A DNA stretch of 6,515 nucleotides from Methanobrevibacter sp. UBA412 (lineage in GTDB: Archaea; Methanobacteriota; Methanobacteria; Methanobacteriales; Methanobacteriaceae): positions 1-6,515 of the forward strand of contig DAGJ01000026.1 in NCBI GenBank assembly GCA_002495685.1, in the 5' to 3' direction. The notes under the pieces were generated by a model. The model searched no databases. It was given only the letters and a program-made list of their open reading frames with translations, and was not told where the DNA came from. Positions 5,474 through 6,515 of the stretch are shown piece after piece; positions within the stretch are counted from its first letter, which is position 1; every line of letters begins with the position of its first letter. A program made the position numbers and the translations under genes.

Positions 5474-6460
5474 ATGGAAAATAATAAATTATTAATTTTA
5501 TGTGTAGCAATTATCGTAAGTGTTTTAATTATATCTACAACAATATTTTTCGTTACAGGTTCCAATGTATATTCAAATCCATTTGCTCAAGAAGATCAAA
5601 CTGATTCTTCTGGTGATTTGAAACTAAATACTCAAGGTTATGATTACAAATTAGTATCTAACAAATCAGAAACTATAATGGGTATTTTATGTTTAATAGA
5701 AACTTATACTGTAACTGGTCAAGGAGATACTTTCACTTTAACAATTAATATTGTTCCAGGTACTGTTGATGAAAATACTTTAAAACAGATTAATGAAACT
5801 TTTATTAAGTCTCCTAATTTCGTAACAACCAGTAAAGAATTAAATGGTAAACATTATTTTATCCAAACAAGTGGAGCTAATAAAGGCCATAATACTACAA
5901 GTTTTGCTGATTCTTTAGTTAGTGAAAATACTGCTTCTACTAATAGTGGTTCTAATACTAATGCTTCTAGTACTACTACTAATAATACTGTAGCAAATAA
6001 TACTACTAGTAGCGAACCAAATATTTTAAGTTCTGGAGATGTAGAATTAAATTTAACTGGTTATGAATTCCAAGAAAGTTCCAATACTCCATCAAGCGAT
6101 GGTGGGTATAGTGAAACTTACAGTGTAACTGGACAAGGAGATAGTTTTACTATAACTATTACTGCTATACCTGAAACTGTAGATTCAAGTACTACTACTG
6201 GTGGAGATGTTTCATCTAGTTTTTATTTAAATGGTATGCATTATATTATAGAAATTACTGGTGGTAATTCTCAACATCACAGTCAAAGCTTCCTTGATTC
6301 AATACTATTAACTCAAGGTTCCTCAAGTCCTAGTACTCAAAGTACAGATACTACTACTAATTCTGTAGATGACAGTGAAATGGTAGAAGATCCTTATTCT
6401 GACTATAGTGGGGAAGGATTAGAAGGAGAACCTATGGAAGATTCAGAATATTATCAATAG
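5474..6460 (+). CDS. Membrane-anchored surface protein with two tandem domains and a Ser/Thr/Asn-rich linker
   Basis: 328 residues, ATG start behind the strong ribosome site GGGGGTGA (5459-5466). A hydrophobic segment at about 6-28 is a signal anchor; the rest should be outside the cell. Two homologous domains follow, residues 47-149 and 188-278. Each begins GD(L/V)(K/E)LN, carries ETY(T/S)VTGQGD(T/S)FT in the middle (76-88 and 214-226), then LNG(K/M)HY, and ends in (T/Q)SF(A/L)DS(L/I). The linker (150-187) is almost entirely Ser, Thr, Asn and Ala, and a second low-complexity stretch leads to an acidic, Tyr-containing tail (299-328). Eight N-glycosylation sequons are visible, four of them in the linker. 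This suggests a glycosylated cell-surface protein, possibly binding a wall component or host glycan, but no known adhesin or enzyme motif is seen and I do not recognise the family. It has its own promoter and terminator. Confidence 0.85.
   Translation: MENNKLLILCVAIIVSVLIISTTIFFVTGSNVYSNPFAQEDQTDSSGDLKLNTQGYDYKLVSNKSETIMGILCLIETYTVTGQGDTFTLTINIVPGTVDENTLKQINETFIKSPNFVTTSKELNGKHYFIQTSGANKGHNTTSFADSLVSENTASTNSGSNTNASSTTTNNTVANNTTSSEPNILSSGDVELNLTGYEFQESSNTPSSDGGYSETYSVTGQGDSFTITITAIPETVDSSTTTGGDVSSSFYLNGMHYIIEITGGNSQHHSQSFLDSILLTQGSSSPSTQSTDTTTNSVDDSEMVEDPYSDYSGEGLEGEPMEDSEYYQ
5612..5920 (+). repeat. First copy of the duplicated extracellular domain
   Basis: Codes for residues 47-149 of the surface protein. 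It contains the shared core ETYTVTGQGDTFTLTI and is about ten residues longer than the second copy, mainly around INETFIKSPNF. The likeness is at the protein level with only patchy DNA identity, so the duplication is old. Confidence 0.75.
6035..6307 (+). repeat. Second copy of the duplicated extracellular domain
   Basis: Codes for residues 188-278. It carries ETYSVTGQGDSFTITI at the place equivalent to the first copy and the same closing pattern LNGMHY ... QSFLDSI. The middle is shortened and richer in Ser/Thr/Gly. Confidence 0.75.
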
Positions 6461-6497
6461 AATAATTTTAAAATTTTTATTCTATTTTTATTTTTTT
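6456..6497 (+). terminator. Hairpin and poly-T terminator overlapping the stop codon of the surface-protein gene
   Basis: AATAGAATAA (6456-6465) pairs perfectly with TTATTCTATT (6477-6486), leaving an 11-base loop. T runs follow to 6497. The 5' arm includes the TAG stop codon (6458-6460), so the terminator is fused to the end of the gene. It abuts the putative IS end. Confidence 0.6.
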
Positions 6498-6515
6498 GGC
6501 TCTGTAGAAACCCTA
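6498..6515. mobile_element. Probable left end of an insertion sequence continuing to the right of the window
   Basis: GGCTCTGTAGAAACCCTA begins right after the poly-T tract. Its first eight bases are the inverse of those at 66-73, and the whole resembles the terminal inverted repeat of a transposase-bearing element. Only 18 bases are present, so family and integrity cannot be judged. Confidence 0.45.

Noticed and set aside
5971..6358. CRISPR-like array
   Set aside because: The repeated units are short ACT triplet runs inside a coding frame, without regular spacing or uniform repeats; no cas genes are present.
74..6497. Compound transposon carrying the whole segment
   Set aside because: The paired ends fit the geometry, but with no transposase and no far ends in view I report only the ends and do not annotate a composite element.

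Overview
The window looks like chromosomal DNA of a host-associated methanogenic archaeon, most likely of the order Methanobacteriales (Methanosphaera or Methanobrevibacter type). The basis is very AT-rich sequence, archaeal TATA-like boxes upstream of gene groups, Shine-Dalgarno sites of the GGAGGG / GGGGGTGA type, TTG and GTG starts behind good ribosome sites, poly-T terminators, and the general look of the response-regulator, MATE and surface proteins. The assignment is from pattern recognition; no search was run.

Layout. Positions 1-73 are non-coding and end in ACAGAGCC, the inverse of the GGCTCTGT that starts at 6498. Both look like terminal inverted repeats of insertion sequences lying mostly outside the window, so the 6.4 kb in between is probably an inter-IS segment. 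All five convincing genes, plus one possibly translated overlap, are on the + strand, in three transcription units. Unit 1 (150-3101) is a tight operon: a stand-alone receiver (REC) protein, a REC domain fused to a membrane-embedded processive family-2 glycosyltransferase, and a membrane-anchored extracytoplasmic protein of unknown family. It ends in about 150 bases of extremely T-rich DNA. Unit 2 (3379-5263) is a MarR-type repressor overlapping a MATE multidrug/Na+ or H+ antiporter, with a TATA box and a perfect 20-bp inverted repeat just ahead of it that suits autoregulation. It ends in a clean hairpin terminator. Unit 3 (5474-6460) is a single anchored, Ser/Thr/Asn-rich surface protein with two copies of a roughly 90-100-residue domain, followed by another hairpin/poly-T terminator.

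How they may work together. Unit 1 reads as a phosphorylation-controlled polysaccharide synthase. A histidine kinase encoded elsewhere would phosphorylate the small REC protein and/or the REC domain of the synthase, changing extrusion of a cell-surface polysaccharide, and the third gene could be an outer-face accessory. Unit 2 is an ordinary repressor/efflux pair. Unit 3 is a cell-surface protein. The most unusual item is the REC-glycosyltransferase fusion next to a paralogous stand-alone REC. The two genes overlap in a region that also holds a correctly phased potential -1 slip site.
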